From Alectoria sarmentosa (lineage: Eukaryota; Ascomycota; Lecanoromycetes; Lecanorales; Parmeliaceae): a stretch of DNA of 64,000 bases. The stretch spans positions 1-64,000 of the forward strand of contig WOGZ01000153.1 of NCBI GenBank assembly GCA_009733775.1, read 5' to 3'. The translations under genes and the position numbers were made by a program. The notes below the pieces were generated by a model. The model saw only the letters and a list, made by a program, of their open reading frames with translations. It was not told where the DNA came from and ran no database searches. This document shows, piece by piece, positions 11,134 to 19,831 of this stretch. Numbering within the stretch: position 1 is the first letter of the stretch; the number at the start of each line of letters is the position of its first letter.

Positions 11134-11442
11134 CTACTTTCCCAATTCCAGAGCATCAAGCCTCTTTCTCTCACTCCGAAGTGCACGAATGATCCTCGCG
11201 CGATTCTCCATCAACCCACACTTCAACATTTCCTTCGTGTACACCATCCTACGTGCACATCTCCGGTTGAGATCTCTTGTCACTTCCTCCATATCCAACC
11301 TTAGGACCCTGTCGTCATCGTATATGGCACCAGTCCGTTTGGCGAAGGCGACTATCACCTCGACTAATAGGGCTCGCTCACGTGATAATAACAGGGGTTG
11401 CGCGCAGTGCGCGCGACGGTAATGGGATTCGTGGGTTGGCAT
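11134..11442 (-). CDS. Cluster family member A (unrecognised small protein)
   Basis: I do not recognise this 102-residue protein, but it matches six other ORFs between here and 18.2 kb. Shared pattern in order: an AHC-type motif followed by a short P/L/S segment (here RRAHCAQPLLLSRE), a helical block rich in Leu/Ile/Val (LLVEVIVAFAKR), an acidic-aromatic position where others have DW (here LDMEEVTRDLNRR), then a K.L.C motif (KEMLKCGLMENRARI). The ATG at 11442 is used; no upstream exon could be fixed, whereas member E has one. Mildly basic, no signal peptide or membrane segment. Position 1 of the cluster. Confidence 0.5.
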   Translation of the reverse strand: MPTHESHYRRAHCAQPLLLSRERALLVEVIVAFAKRTGAIYDDDRVLRLDMEEVTRDLNRRCARRMVYTKEMLKCGLMENRARIIRALRSERKRLDALELGK

Positions 11443-12030
11443 TGTCACTCAGAACGGCTTGCTGGGAGCTCAGGGCGGTTTGATGGGAGGAGTGGCTTTT
11501 TCTCTCTGGCATTTCGTTAGTGTGGGTGCTATTGGGGAGATTGGGGTGGAGTTGCTGCTGTCAACGTTTTGAGGTGGACCTGTCTTTGATTTAGCCTTTG
11601 GGGCGTGATGTGAGGTGAGTGTAGCGATTAAGTTGACGCGTAGGTGTGTAGATCAACTGGTTGTGTATATTAGAAGATAGGGTTTGTAAAATGGGTCGAC
11701 AGCTTGGTGTTGAGGCAAAGTGTGAAGTCAAGTAGATGGCATACATAAGGTAATTGAATGTTGATCACATCAGGGTACTGCATTTGAATACACGGTATTT
11801 TCAATTTTTCATTACTTCGCTAGGAGAAATGCGTACAAAGCCCATGTATTAGCTTGGCAATATATCTGCCTTTGATAGAAGAATCTCTGCAAGCCTCAAG
11901 CGTGGATTAAGGAGGATTTCAAAATTGAACGAAGACTTGGTGTTTTCCTTCCAACGCCTTCTTTTTACCTCGCGCTCAAGCATCACTTTCTCAGTGCATT
12001 TTTCATCGAATGCAGTTTGAGACCGACGTT
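11443..12030. other. Spacer in the paralogue cluster
   Basis: No gene seen. It presumably holds the upstream region of member A. Confidence 0.4.
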
Positions 12031-12552
12031 TTCAACACAGTCGGTTTTGAGCACCGCTACTTTTGAACTCCGTATTTGCTTTCGTCTAGTCTCTGTCTGT
12101 GTATTGAACTGTCTGATTGGTTTTTTGGGAAGACGAATGTGGATAGTCGGCGTCCACCAATGTGGTTTTGGATCAGAAGAGTTGATGTAGGATTTGTGTA
12201 TGATGTGTTTCGAAAGCTTGGTGTTGAGGTAGATGATTTTACGATAGCTTCGTGCCTGGAACTGCTTGCTGTGGGGTTTCTAGCACAAACGTGTTCAACA
12301 CAGTCAGTTTTTAAGCACCGATATCTTTGAACTCCGTGTTTGGCTTCCATCTCATCTCTCTTGTGGATTAAACAGTCTGATTGTCTTTTTGGGGGAGCGG
12401 GGAGGAAGGCGGGTATAGACAGTCGGCGTTTACCAACGTCGTTTTGGACGAAGAGAGTCGTTCTGGGATTTTTGTATGATGTATTTCGAAGGCTTGGTGT
12501 TGAGGTGGATAATCTCACTACAGTTTCGTATGTGGAAGTGGTTTGGTCTTGA
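12031..12552. repeat. Two-copy direct tandem duplication, unit about 261 bp
   Basis: Copy 1 (about 12031-12291) and copy 2 (about 12292-12552) match along their length with scattered substitutions and small indels. Landmarks shared at the same offset include TTCAACACAGTC, GAACTCCGT, CTGTCTGATTG, GACAGTCGGC-like, and CTTGGTGTTGAGGT. On the minus strand one frame (12518-12057, 153 codons) runs through both copies, giving two Ser/Thr-rich repeats (STSTPSLRNTSYKNP and STSTPSFRNTSYTNP). It stops at a TAG near 12060 where the other copy reads TAT. Whether this is a decayed gene or a duplicated non-coding unit cannot be told. It lies between members A and B of the cluster and does not carry their motifs. 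Confidence 0.75.
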
Positions 12553-12850
12553 GCGCTGACTATGAAAGCAAGGCCACTTAATCACTAACCGTTTCCACAT
12601 AAGTTCCAACACGCCTGCTTACTTAGATTCAGTACTCAAAACGCGCTGAACGTTATCCATGGGGACATGTAGAGCGATAAGCTTGAACAATTTTACTGGA
12701 CTAATGCAAGACATTTGGGTGGGCTTCAGAAGCACTCATCTTTGGCTCGCTAACGTCATAGCAGCTTCTTCAGATATAGCAGCGGCTTACTCCCGCACAG
12801 TAGACCTCAAGCATCCGCCTCGATCCATTGCCCCCCCCCCCCCCCACCGT
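12553..12850. other. Spacer ending in a 15-base C run
   Basis: No gene seen. A run of 15 C (12831-12845) lies just beyond the stop codon of member B. Confidence 0.5.
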
Positions 12851-13438
12851 CTAAACCTCCATCCAATGCCAATACTCCTCCCCCAACTCCGGCTGCTCCT
12901 CCTTCGCCACTTTACACCGCTCTCGAAACAGGGCGACCACGTATTTGTACCTCTCCGTTCTGATCGCACACTCCAACACGCTCGATCTCGTATCGCCTCC
13001 ATACCCCTTGTTGATCGCATGCGTGATCGCGTTCCAATCGTGTTGTGAGAAGCTTATGTTGCCATATAATTGGTTCCGCGATTTTATGATCATGATTAAG
13101 AGGTTTATGAGGCTCTTCATTTGATCGGGGGGCAGTATGGAATGTTGAGTGCAATGACTGTGGTTGTGAAGGTGGTTGTCTTGGACTTGTTTCTCTTTGC
13201 CGGCTTGGAGTAGGTGTTGGCATATGAGCTCCATGCGCTCGTCGGGCATGCGCCATCGGTTCGGCGGCGGTTTTGGAGGGGGCGCGTTTTGGTCGTTGGA
13301 GTTGTTGGTCTGTGGGGTTTTAGTTGTGTTTTGTCTTCTGGGTCTTTGTAGGAGGGTTACCGTTGTGATTGCTTGTGACGCGGATTGAAATCGCTCGATA
13401 TTGTAGTTGATAACCGTCCATGGGGGTTGAAGATTCAT
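12851..13438 (-). CDS. Cluster family member B (unrecognised)
   Basis: 195 residues from ATG 13438. The N-terminal third is low complexity (Asn/Pro/Thr-rich). From residue about 60 it aligns with member E over more than 100 residues: NRWRMPDERMELICQ against NPWCMSDEQIERICD; HSHCTQHSILPPDQMK against RNHCTKLPALLPIEMD; HDWNAITHAIN against LDWDAVAESFN; SSVLECAIRTERYK against VKVLKCAMWGNIYK; and FRERCKVAKE against LRERCRRAHE. A 51-nt stretch in the N-terminal part (GTAACC..CCACAG with an internal AACTAAAAC branch-like site) could be an intron that keeps the frame, which would shorten the protein by 17 residues. No signal peptide. Function unknown. Confidence 0.6.
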   Translation of the reverse strand: MNLQPPWTVINYNIERFQSASQAITTVTLLQRPRRQNTTKTPQTNNSNDQNAPPPKPPPNRWRMPDERMELICQHLLQAGKEKQVQDNHLHNHSHCTQHSILPPDQMKSLINLLIMIIKSRNQLYGNISFSQHDWNAITHAINKGYGGDTRSSVLECAIRTERYKYVVALFRERCKVAKEEQPELGEEYWHWMEV

Positions 13439-14059
13439 GATGATATGGGGGAGTAGAGTAGGTTTCTGAAGAGACGCAATACGGCTGGAGTTGGCTCTAG
13501 TAGTGGAGAGTGAATCGTGAGTGTGTTGTTACATATAGCGTTCCCAGAGGTGAGACTTTTGCCCAATGCTTCTTCATCGTTCGCAAATATTCAATAGTCG
13601 CTGCAATTGAGTCTTTGGAAGTGTAACCGGTTTTGCCATCATATTTATCTTACTATGGCAGGGTTACGCTTCTTCCGAGGTTCACAGAGCGCGCTTTGCT
13701 ATGACATGACGCCAGTGCAGCGTCTCCACCCACGCCATGTTGAAACAGATATGGTATTCCAGACCTTTTCGGCTGCCTTAACCTCCCTCACTTCACACTA
13801 TCCAGGTCTCCTCCCAGACGTTCAACAACACCTTAACGCTCATCATGGTTCGGGATGGTGGGAGAATGAGTTGCTATTGGAGGGTACACCGGATTCGAGC
13901 CCTCTCCAATGAATCCGGTACTAAATCGTCTCTACTTTCCGCGTCTCACACTATCAAAACTCCCTCCTTGATATCCCCCCGACGCCTTACCACTCACACA
14001 TCTCCCACCCCATTCGACCCGGCTTTCGACAGGTGTTCCTCCATCTCCCGATTGAATAC
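13439..14059. other. Spacer in the paralogue cluster
   Basis: Short ORFs on the plus strand here have no family motifs; I regard them as chance. Contains the promoter side of member B. Confidence 0.4.
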
Positions 14060-14428
14060 TCAGAGAGCGCCCCTGAAAGCCTGTCTTTGTCCCTCGAATG
14101 CGCAAATGAGTAGCTTTTTGGTAGGTTTGGGACCCTTGAACTTGGCGTTGAAACGAGCGGTTATATCATCCCAGTCGGGTGCCGTTTGTCGGCCGTGAAG
14201 TAAGCTACTCTGTTTCAACCATTCGATCACGAGGTGGATGAGATGGTTGCTTTCGGCAGGAGAAAGAATGGGGTGCTGGGTGCAATGCGCTCTGGTGTGG
14301 GCTTTGGCGCTTGAATGCGACTTGGGTGTTGTGGTTGGTGCTCTTGGAGTTGTTAGCAGTCTTTTTTCTATGGCTATATAGGTGTATTTACCATTGTCGC
14401 TTTGGGCTGGATCAGTCTGTTGATTCAC
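14060..14428 (-). CDS. Cluster family member C (unrecognised)
   Basis: 122 codons from ATG 14428. Family core: TRAHCTQHPILSPAESNH, a helical block (LIHLVIEWLKQ), PDWDDITARFNAKFKG, KLLICAFEGQRQAF, ending shortly after (RGAL). It lacks the RERC-type C-terminal extension of B and E. A 51-nt segment (about 14382-14332), GTAAAT..GAG with a CTAAC branch site, looks like a frame-keeping intron and would remove 17 residues that are unlike the rest. The WD..T.RFN..F pattern resembles the second half of a SANT/Myb-like helical unit, but this is weak. Function unknown. Confidence 0.6.
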   Translation of the reverse strand: MNQQTDPAQSDNGKYTYIAIEKRLLTTPRAPTTTPKSHSSAKAHTRAHCTQHPILSPAESNHLIHLVIEWLKQSSLLHGRQTAPDWDDITARFNAKFKGPKPTKKLLICAFEGQRQAFRGAL

Positions 14429-14866
14429 TGGACCGTGAGTGGGAAATAATGGTCGGAAGTGGGGATCGTTGAGAGAGGTGGTATGTTGTTAGAGAAATTG
14501 AAAGTCGCGGGGTTTGATTTATGAGCTGGGGCATAAAGCGTAGGTGTTGAGAAGTCTGGTGTATTGAAAAGGTGAAATGGCATTTTTGGCAGTAGGTTTA
14601 TTGATGCATCAAATCCACGACCAAGAATTCTCCCTGGGCGCATTTTTGAATTAATTATGACATCTTATTCAGTCGGAGTTTTATATCAGTTCAAATTAAA
14701 GCTATCGCCAGAATACAGTCGCTCGAGCTCTCTACATCCACCTTGACCACCGCTGTTTCGAATTCTTTATCTCTCATGATTCAACACGTTCATCCAAGCC
14801 AGAGCTCAGTATTCAAACACCTCCTCCATTTCCAATTAGTTCCGAACCCTCAAAGGGCAGTACTTT
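14429..14866. other. Spacer in the paralogue cluster
   Basis: No supported gene. A 72-codon ORF directly upstream of member C (14643-14425) has no family motif and could be leader sequence. Confidence 0.4.
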
Positions 14867-15149
14867 TCAAAGCGTTGCCTGAAAACCCGTTCTTTTCTCC
14901 TTGAGTGCAGAGCGCGTTTGTGAGGCCGTGACGTTTGCGCACGTGTGCTTGAAGTTGAACTTCTGGACAGCAACATCCTAACCCGAGAATTGGTGCGGTT
15001 TTGGTTCATGTAACGTTCCTGGAAACATTCAATCACCATGTCGAAGAGGCTTTCGAGCTCGAGCGGAGATAGTACTGAATGGTGCGTGCAGTGTGCGGTG
15101 GGGTGGGCTATGGCGGTTATCATGGTGGCGCTGTTGGTGGCGTTGTGTT
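14867..15149 (-). pseudogene. Cluster family member D, broken copy
   Basis: An exon homologous to member C: it opens after a CAG acceptor at 15150 and reads TAHCTHHSVLSPLELES, then the helical block (LFDMVIECFQERY) in one frame. The continuation expected from C (W-D-x-x-x-x-F-N) is found in another frame as DVAVQKFNF, immediately after a TAG at 14980-14978 that stands where the family has Trp. Downstream the second frame ends GFQATL-stop at 14867, at the same place as QAFRGAL-stop in member C. So the copy carries one frame change and one Trp-to-stop change (TGG to TAG). An unrecognised intron is a less likely explanation because of the coincident ends. Confidence 0.6.
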
Positions 15150-15679
15150 CTGTGGGGTTTTCAGAGTACTGGGCGTCCTGAGATCTAGAAGTTGTCTCTT
15201 ACTCTGGTGCTCCAGGTGTTCCGCTTTTTGGGTCTTGTACCGTGGGAGGTTCTGATCACAATTTTGTCTGAGGATGGATGTGACAAAGACCTGATGACCC
15301 CTAAGCGAGCGTGATATAATGCTTCTTCATTCACTACATTTGCAGGCGAAATTGCCTCCCTGATCGACTAAATGGTCTTAAGTTTCCAGATATCTAGACT
15401 CACGTGTCATAAGACGTGGTTGTGAGGGATACAGTCACCTCGTAGATCAGATCGAGAGCGAACGAGACCCAGCAGTGGTGCGAAAGATGCAAGATCAGAA
15501 TTTCTTGTGGCAATGTGAAAGGTTTTCCTGATTTGGTAAGCGCTCAACACTTCTCGCTAGTCCTGGCTCTAAGATCATTTTTTTCTTCAAAACCATGCAT
15601 GATCAGATTCTCCTTTTCTGCGGAAGCAGATCTATCAACTTCTAAATCTCCCTCTAGATTAACTCTCCGGAAGTTCTAA
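15150..15679. other. Divergent spacer between members D and E
   Basis: D and E are transcribed away from each other, so the promoter of E and any upstream exon of D lie here. No other gene seen. Confidence 0.4.
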
Positions 15680-16359
15680 ATGGCTCCACGAACACGATCG
15701 ATGGCACTCAAGGAAGCCACTATAGCTACACAAGAGACCAATTCCCACAAGAAACCCAAGCCCAAAGTATTCGAGGTAAGACCTCTGCTCGAAATCGCAC
15801 GATTTTCACGGTTTGGAGAAAGACTAACAGCAAACAGAAATCGAATATGACCAAACCCAAGCTAAATCCATGGTGCATGTCAGACGAGCAAATCGAACGT
15901 ATCTGCGACTATTATTCCCGCGTTGCAAGAGCAAAGTCTCACCTGGATCATGTCCGTAATCATTGTACCAAGCTGCCAGCTCTGCTACCTATTGAGATGG
16001 ACTTCCTCGTCAAACTCTTGGTTCCTTTTGCCAAAGTACATGGTTACATGATGGACTTTGCAGATCACGTGTGGCTTGATTGGGATGCCGTGGCCGAAAG
16101 CTTCAACGATAGATTCTCTACCGCGGTCGCTAGCTGCGAGCCGCGGAAGGTGAAGGTTTTGAAGTGCGCGATGTGGGGGAATATCTACAAGGTCAACATT
16201 GCCATTCTCCGTGAGCGGTGCAGGAGAGCGCATGAAGGGGATGACAACGCTGGAGTCTATGCTCCGTTGACGCCTGCTGAGCTTGAGCATCATCTTACGG
16301 ACAGGAAGCCGCCACTGAGTGAGAGCTCATGGCTTCGGAGGGGTGGGGACACGGAATAG
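15680..16359 (+). CDS. Cluster family member E (unrecognised, intact, two exons)
   Basis: Best gene model of the family: exons 15680-15775 and 15838-16359, 205 residues. The intron starts GTAAGA, has a GACTAAC branch site and ends in CAG; both exons are phase 0. Exon 1 is basic (MAPRTRSMALKEA, HKKPKPKVFE). Exon 2 carries NPWCMSDEQIERICD, HCTKLPALLPIEMD, LVKLLVPFAKVHGY, LDWDAVAESFNDRF, VKVLKCAMW and LRERCRRAHE, matching member B block by block. It is the only member on the plus strand. No signal peptide or membrane helix, so probably nuclear or cytosolic. The order of Trp and helical blocks loosely recalls SANT/Myb proteins; I do not assign a function. Confidence 0.7.
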
Positions 16360-16539
16360 CTGCTTTGTAGATAGACATGTGCACAAGATTGTCGTAGCAT
16401 TGGGAATCAACGGAAGAACACGTTGCCATGCTGGTTGATTTAGACTAAGCTCCATTCGGACTACACTGATTCGTTTATTCTGAAGATTACTGAAGACCAT
16501 AAGGAAAAAATATGCAGGCGAGCGTGCTCCTGCGTTTGC

Positions 16540-17004
16540 CTATCTTTCGTGATACTTTCCGATAGCTACTACCGTCTCCTCTTCCCCTTCGTGGTCTATT
16601 CGCATGCCGTAATCCTCGTTCGAACTCTCATCTCCATCCAAGACAATCCCTTCCAGCTTCTCACACACTGCATGCTCTTCAGCCTTCCGCATCTCCTCTT
16701 TTCCGCTCTCGGCCTTAGCTTCCAGAAATGCCTTCTCGAATCCCGGTCCTTTATCCTTAGCGTTATCAAACACGCACATGACCATCTTTGACGTAGGCTC
16801 TGGTCGACGAGCAGACTTTGCGTTCATCGTCTTGGTGATCATCTTGTAGTGTCGTTTCTTGAAAAATTTCGTGGAACCAAACTTGTGTCGTTTGGCGACT
16901 TTGATTGTGGATTTGATGATGTATTTGATTTCGGGCTGTGAGAGCACGGCATTCTCGGTGGGGTGCGTGGAGTGGGCTTTTGAGATGCGTTTTCGAGGAG
17001 CCAT
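16540..17004 (-). CDS. Cluster family member G (unrecognised, acidic tail)
   Basis: 154 residues from ATG 17004; an in-frame ATG at 17025 exists, but the 17004 start gives MAPRKRISKAHST, matching the MAPR start of member E. Core: AHSTHPTENAVLSQPEIK (the usual Cys of AHC is Ser here), IIKSTIKVAKRHKF, a basic segment FFKKRHYKMITKTMNAKS where others have DW..RFN, then KMVMCVFDNAKDKGPGFE. The acidic C-terminal tail (VLDGDESSNEDYGMRIDHE) is found in no other member. Convergent with E, with only about 180 bp between the two stop codons. Confidence 0.6.
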   Translation of the reverse strand: MAPRKRISKAHSTHPTENAVLSQPEIKYIIKSTIKVAKRHKFGSTKFFKKRHYKMITKTMNAKSARRPEPTSKMVMCVFDNAKDKGPGFEKAFLEAKAESGKEEMRKAEEHAVCEKLEGIVLDGDESSNEDYGMRIDHEGEEETVVAIGKYHER

Positions 17005-17860
17005 GGCTGTCTTGTGCCCCTTCATTTGGTCATTTGGTGTTGGACATGCTGTTTGGCTAGACTTACTATGAGCGCTGCAGAATTCCTAGCTGAGATCTCT
17101 AAAGCGTTTGAGAGAATGTGAGCTATGGTACTTTTATGGCGTGACTGAAGCTTGTCGTTCTGGAATGAGCAATTTTTGTTGTTGTGATATATGGCGCCTG
17201 ATATATCTCTTCGAGTGTCAACACTTCCAGACTCAGCCTTGCACTAGGTGAATTTTCAACTCTTTATAATGGAGATCTCTTTGAAGATGCTGCAGCACTG
17301 GCGGTGAATCATATGTGGGTCAGTTTACTAGCGTTCTTTTGTTACCGGCTTTATATGGTATAAGTAGCCTACACACACTTCATAGATAGACAGCCAATCC
17401 TTCACTCATAAATCTCAACAAGATCTTTACGATCATGGCGTACCTCCAGTATGCACTGCTATCTAGGCGCACAATCTCTTATATCTCTATGACTTGTAAA
17501 ACTTCACACCTGTGGAAAAATGTGCCCAACCAAAGTATTGTGATATGTTTAGCACACAACTGTGGCCAGTTTTGCAATACCCTACCTCCCGCTGACACTT
17601 TGCAGTTCACTGTTCGGCTGTCTAGGATGATCGAGTGGAAGCAGTAAGTGATGGGAACGAATTTGAAAAGGACCTGCAAAAGACATCGAGACTTGCAGAA
17701 AAGTCAGCACACGGATTAACAACATTATTTCAAAATGTCCAATTTCTGGCACTCGGGCCCCTTTTTTAGCTGAGGATTTCTGCTGCGGTATTTGTCCCAC
17801 AGCTCAACCTCGACCTATTTCCTAAGGATTCCAGTCACTCCATCGCCTCTTACCCCACTC
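17005..17860. other. Spacer in the paralogue cluster
   Basis: No supported gene. ORFs at 17435-17647 and 17479-17800 overlap on opposite strands and show no motif. Confidence 0.4.
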
Positions 17861-18190
17861 TCATTCCTCCGCCTCTCTCTCCTCGGCTCGAAATACCCTT
17901 TCCGCCTCATAATACATTCTCGCAAACTCCTTTTCATTCTGCATAAATGCACACTGAAGCATCCTGACGCTTTTCTTCGTCACCCGCTCCGAACTGCCAG
18001 GTGTACGTTTGCCCTCGAATGTCGCGTTGAATCTATCGGCCGCAAGGTCCCAATCTCGCATCCTATAACTCGGATCGAATTTGACTTCTTTGGCGCGATG
18101 AAGGAGCGCGTTGAAGAGGTAGACGGCTTGGTTGCGGGGAAGGATGGGGTGGTGGGTACAGTGTGTGGATTGGAATTTGGTAGAGTCCAT
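17861..18190 (-). CDS. Cluster family member F (unrecognised)
   Basis: 109 residues from ATG 18190 (MDSTKFQSTHCTHHPILP). The open frame continues upstream to ATG 18418, but that part has intron-like signals, so the true start may lie on a 5' exon as in member E. Core: THCTHHPILPRNQAVYL, helical block FNALLHRAKEV, RDWDLAADRFNATFEGKR, SVRMLQCAFMQNEKEF and a charged end (ERVFRAEEREAEE). It keeps every family block, so it is a good reference for alignment with C and E. Last member at the right edge of the cluster. Confidence 0.6.
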   Translation of the reverse strand: MDSTKFQSTHCTHHPILPRNQAVYLFNALLHRAKEVKFDPSYRMRDWDLAADRFNATFEGKRTPGSSERVTKKSVRMLQCAFMQNEKEFARMYYEAERVFRAEEREAEE

Positions 18191-19285
18191 GGTGGGGGAG
18201 GGGGTTGGGTCTTGCTGGGCGGATGCTGTTGTGGAAATGAATAATATGAGCGCTTGGGAAGAGTTGATTTCGTCGGTTTGAGCGTACCGGCTTGGTGCGT
18301 TTTGGGAATGTGGGATTGGTTGAGGTTGGATTGGAGGAAGAAATGTGAAAGGATTGGGCGTATATAGAAAGTGAGGAACAAGAGTGTCGAAAGTGCAGAA
18401 GTGATGTCTCTCAAGCAAATCTTGGACACTTTTCCCATCTCAACACATTCACACAATGCACTTTTTGGACAATAATATGTATGCATTTGTCGTATATTCA
18501 TAGAGAGTGGCTATACAATTCTCTCTAATAGGAGCCGCTATAGAGGCGCTATATCTACACAACGCATAAAGAGATGCAGGAGAAACTCTCTGTAACAGTC
18601 TGACAGCCGAAAACTGAACAAAGATGACATCGCCAGCCAACAGCAGCAGTCGTAGCTCCAGAAGCATTCTTCCATATAGGGCTGCTGAAGCTGAAATCGC
18701 GTCGAGTGACTCGGCATCGTATCTAAGAATGCGGAATTGCTCTCGGCCCCGAGAGACTAGGAAGACATAGTAGCTTTCGACCTCTCTACCTACACATAGG
18801 CTTGGCAAATACTATGAGTGGCATAACTCTTTCATAAATCAATAACCATTCGTTCCACCCTTTCCTTTCCTTATTAGATGCCCTGTATCTCTGCGATACT
18901 GCTTTTACTTCTCGCTATGATTGCGTGGCATAATCAATGTAGCACGCCTGGGCGTTCAGAGGTAATAAATGTCCAACATTTTTGGCCACTTTTCCGTTCC
19001 TAGTGCAGCAGATGAAACACACTGGTGAAAAGATATTCTACTGGATATTGATGCTTGCCGAAATAATTTGGACTCAAGCGGCAACGTAAGGGAATAAGAT
19101 AATCATTGCCTATATGCCTTGATGCGGTTTCCAGACTGTGGATGTAGTTAGGTCTAATAAAAACATAGTCGCGAAAAGATAGTGCTGAGACTAGGAAAAT
19201 TGGTCAAGGTCAAAAGGCTGCCTGTGACTAAGACCAGAACGCATCAATCGTTGATATCCTCGAAAACCTAACTTGGCTGCAACAC
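18191..19285. other. Right border of the paralogue cluster
   Basis: May hold a 5' exon of member F. A 119-codon minus-strand ORF (18808-18449) with a hydrophobic centre has no recognisable domain and no splice partners; not called. Confidence 0.4.
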
Positions 19286-19831
19286 TCAACACGACTGCGT
19301 CACAGTCGAAGTCCTAACTCCACACCCCTGCTGGCACCTGTATTTCCTGGAGTCAGCAATGCATCTCAAGTACAGAAAATTAACCTACGTCGTCACACAG
19401 CTCTCCTTTACCACCGTCGTCGGCGTCGCGGACGGACAGCAAGCAGCCGGACAAGACAGAGTCGTCATGGTTTCGATGATGCATTCGGCGACGATGCAGG
19501 TAGATGGTGGTGGGGGACAGTTTCGCGATTTAGTAGAGGTTATTGTAGGGCAGTATGGTTGCGCTGATGTGGTGACGGTAATGTCTACGGTGGTGACGGT
19601 GGTACTGGTGCTCAAGCTGGTGGTGGTGTACGTTGTTGGTGTGGGCGTGCAGGTGGCAACAGAACTTGTGAGGAGGGCGGATGTGCCTGGGAGCAGAGCG
19701 ATGAGGCTGGAATGTCAAAACGTCAGCTCTCAAAACTTGAGACTAGGTCAATCACTAAGGCGTGTCCTGAATGTAGAAATAGGAGATCGACCATACCTCA
19801 AGGCCAAAAAAGTCTTGGACTGCTTGTACAT
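19286..19831 (-). CDS. Small secreted cysteine-rich protein (12 Cys), three exons
   Basis: Assembled from splice sites: exons 19831-19797, 19706-19389 and 19346-19286 give 137 residues. Exon 1 plus the start of exon 2 form a clear signal peptide (MYKQSKTFLALSLIALLP, then GTSA), created only by splicing the first intron (GTATGG..CCAG with a GCTGAC branch site). The mature part is Thr/Ser/Pro-rich with 12 cysteines, including YCPT, NCPPPPSTC, SCPAACCPS, RCQQGC and a terminal SC. Intron 2 is short (42 nt, GTAGGT..CCAG with CTGAC). No membrane helix, so secreted or cell-wall associated. Cys/Thr-rich proteins of this style are common in moulds as wall proteins or effector-like proteins. I do not assign a function. 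Confidence 0.7.

Noticed and set aside
18449..18808. 119-codon minus-strand ORF near the cluster
   Set aside because: Checked for the A-G family blocks; none present, and no other support.
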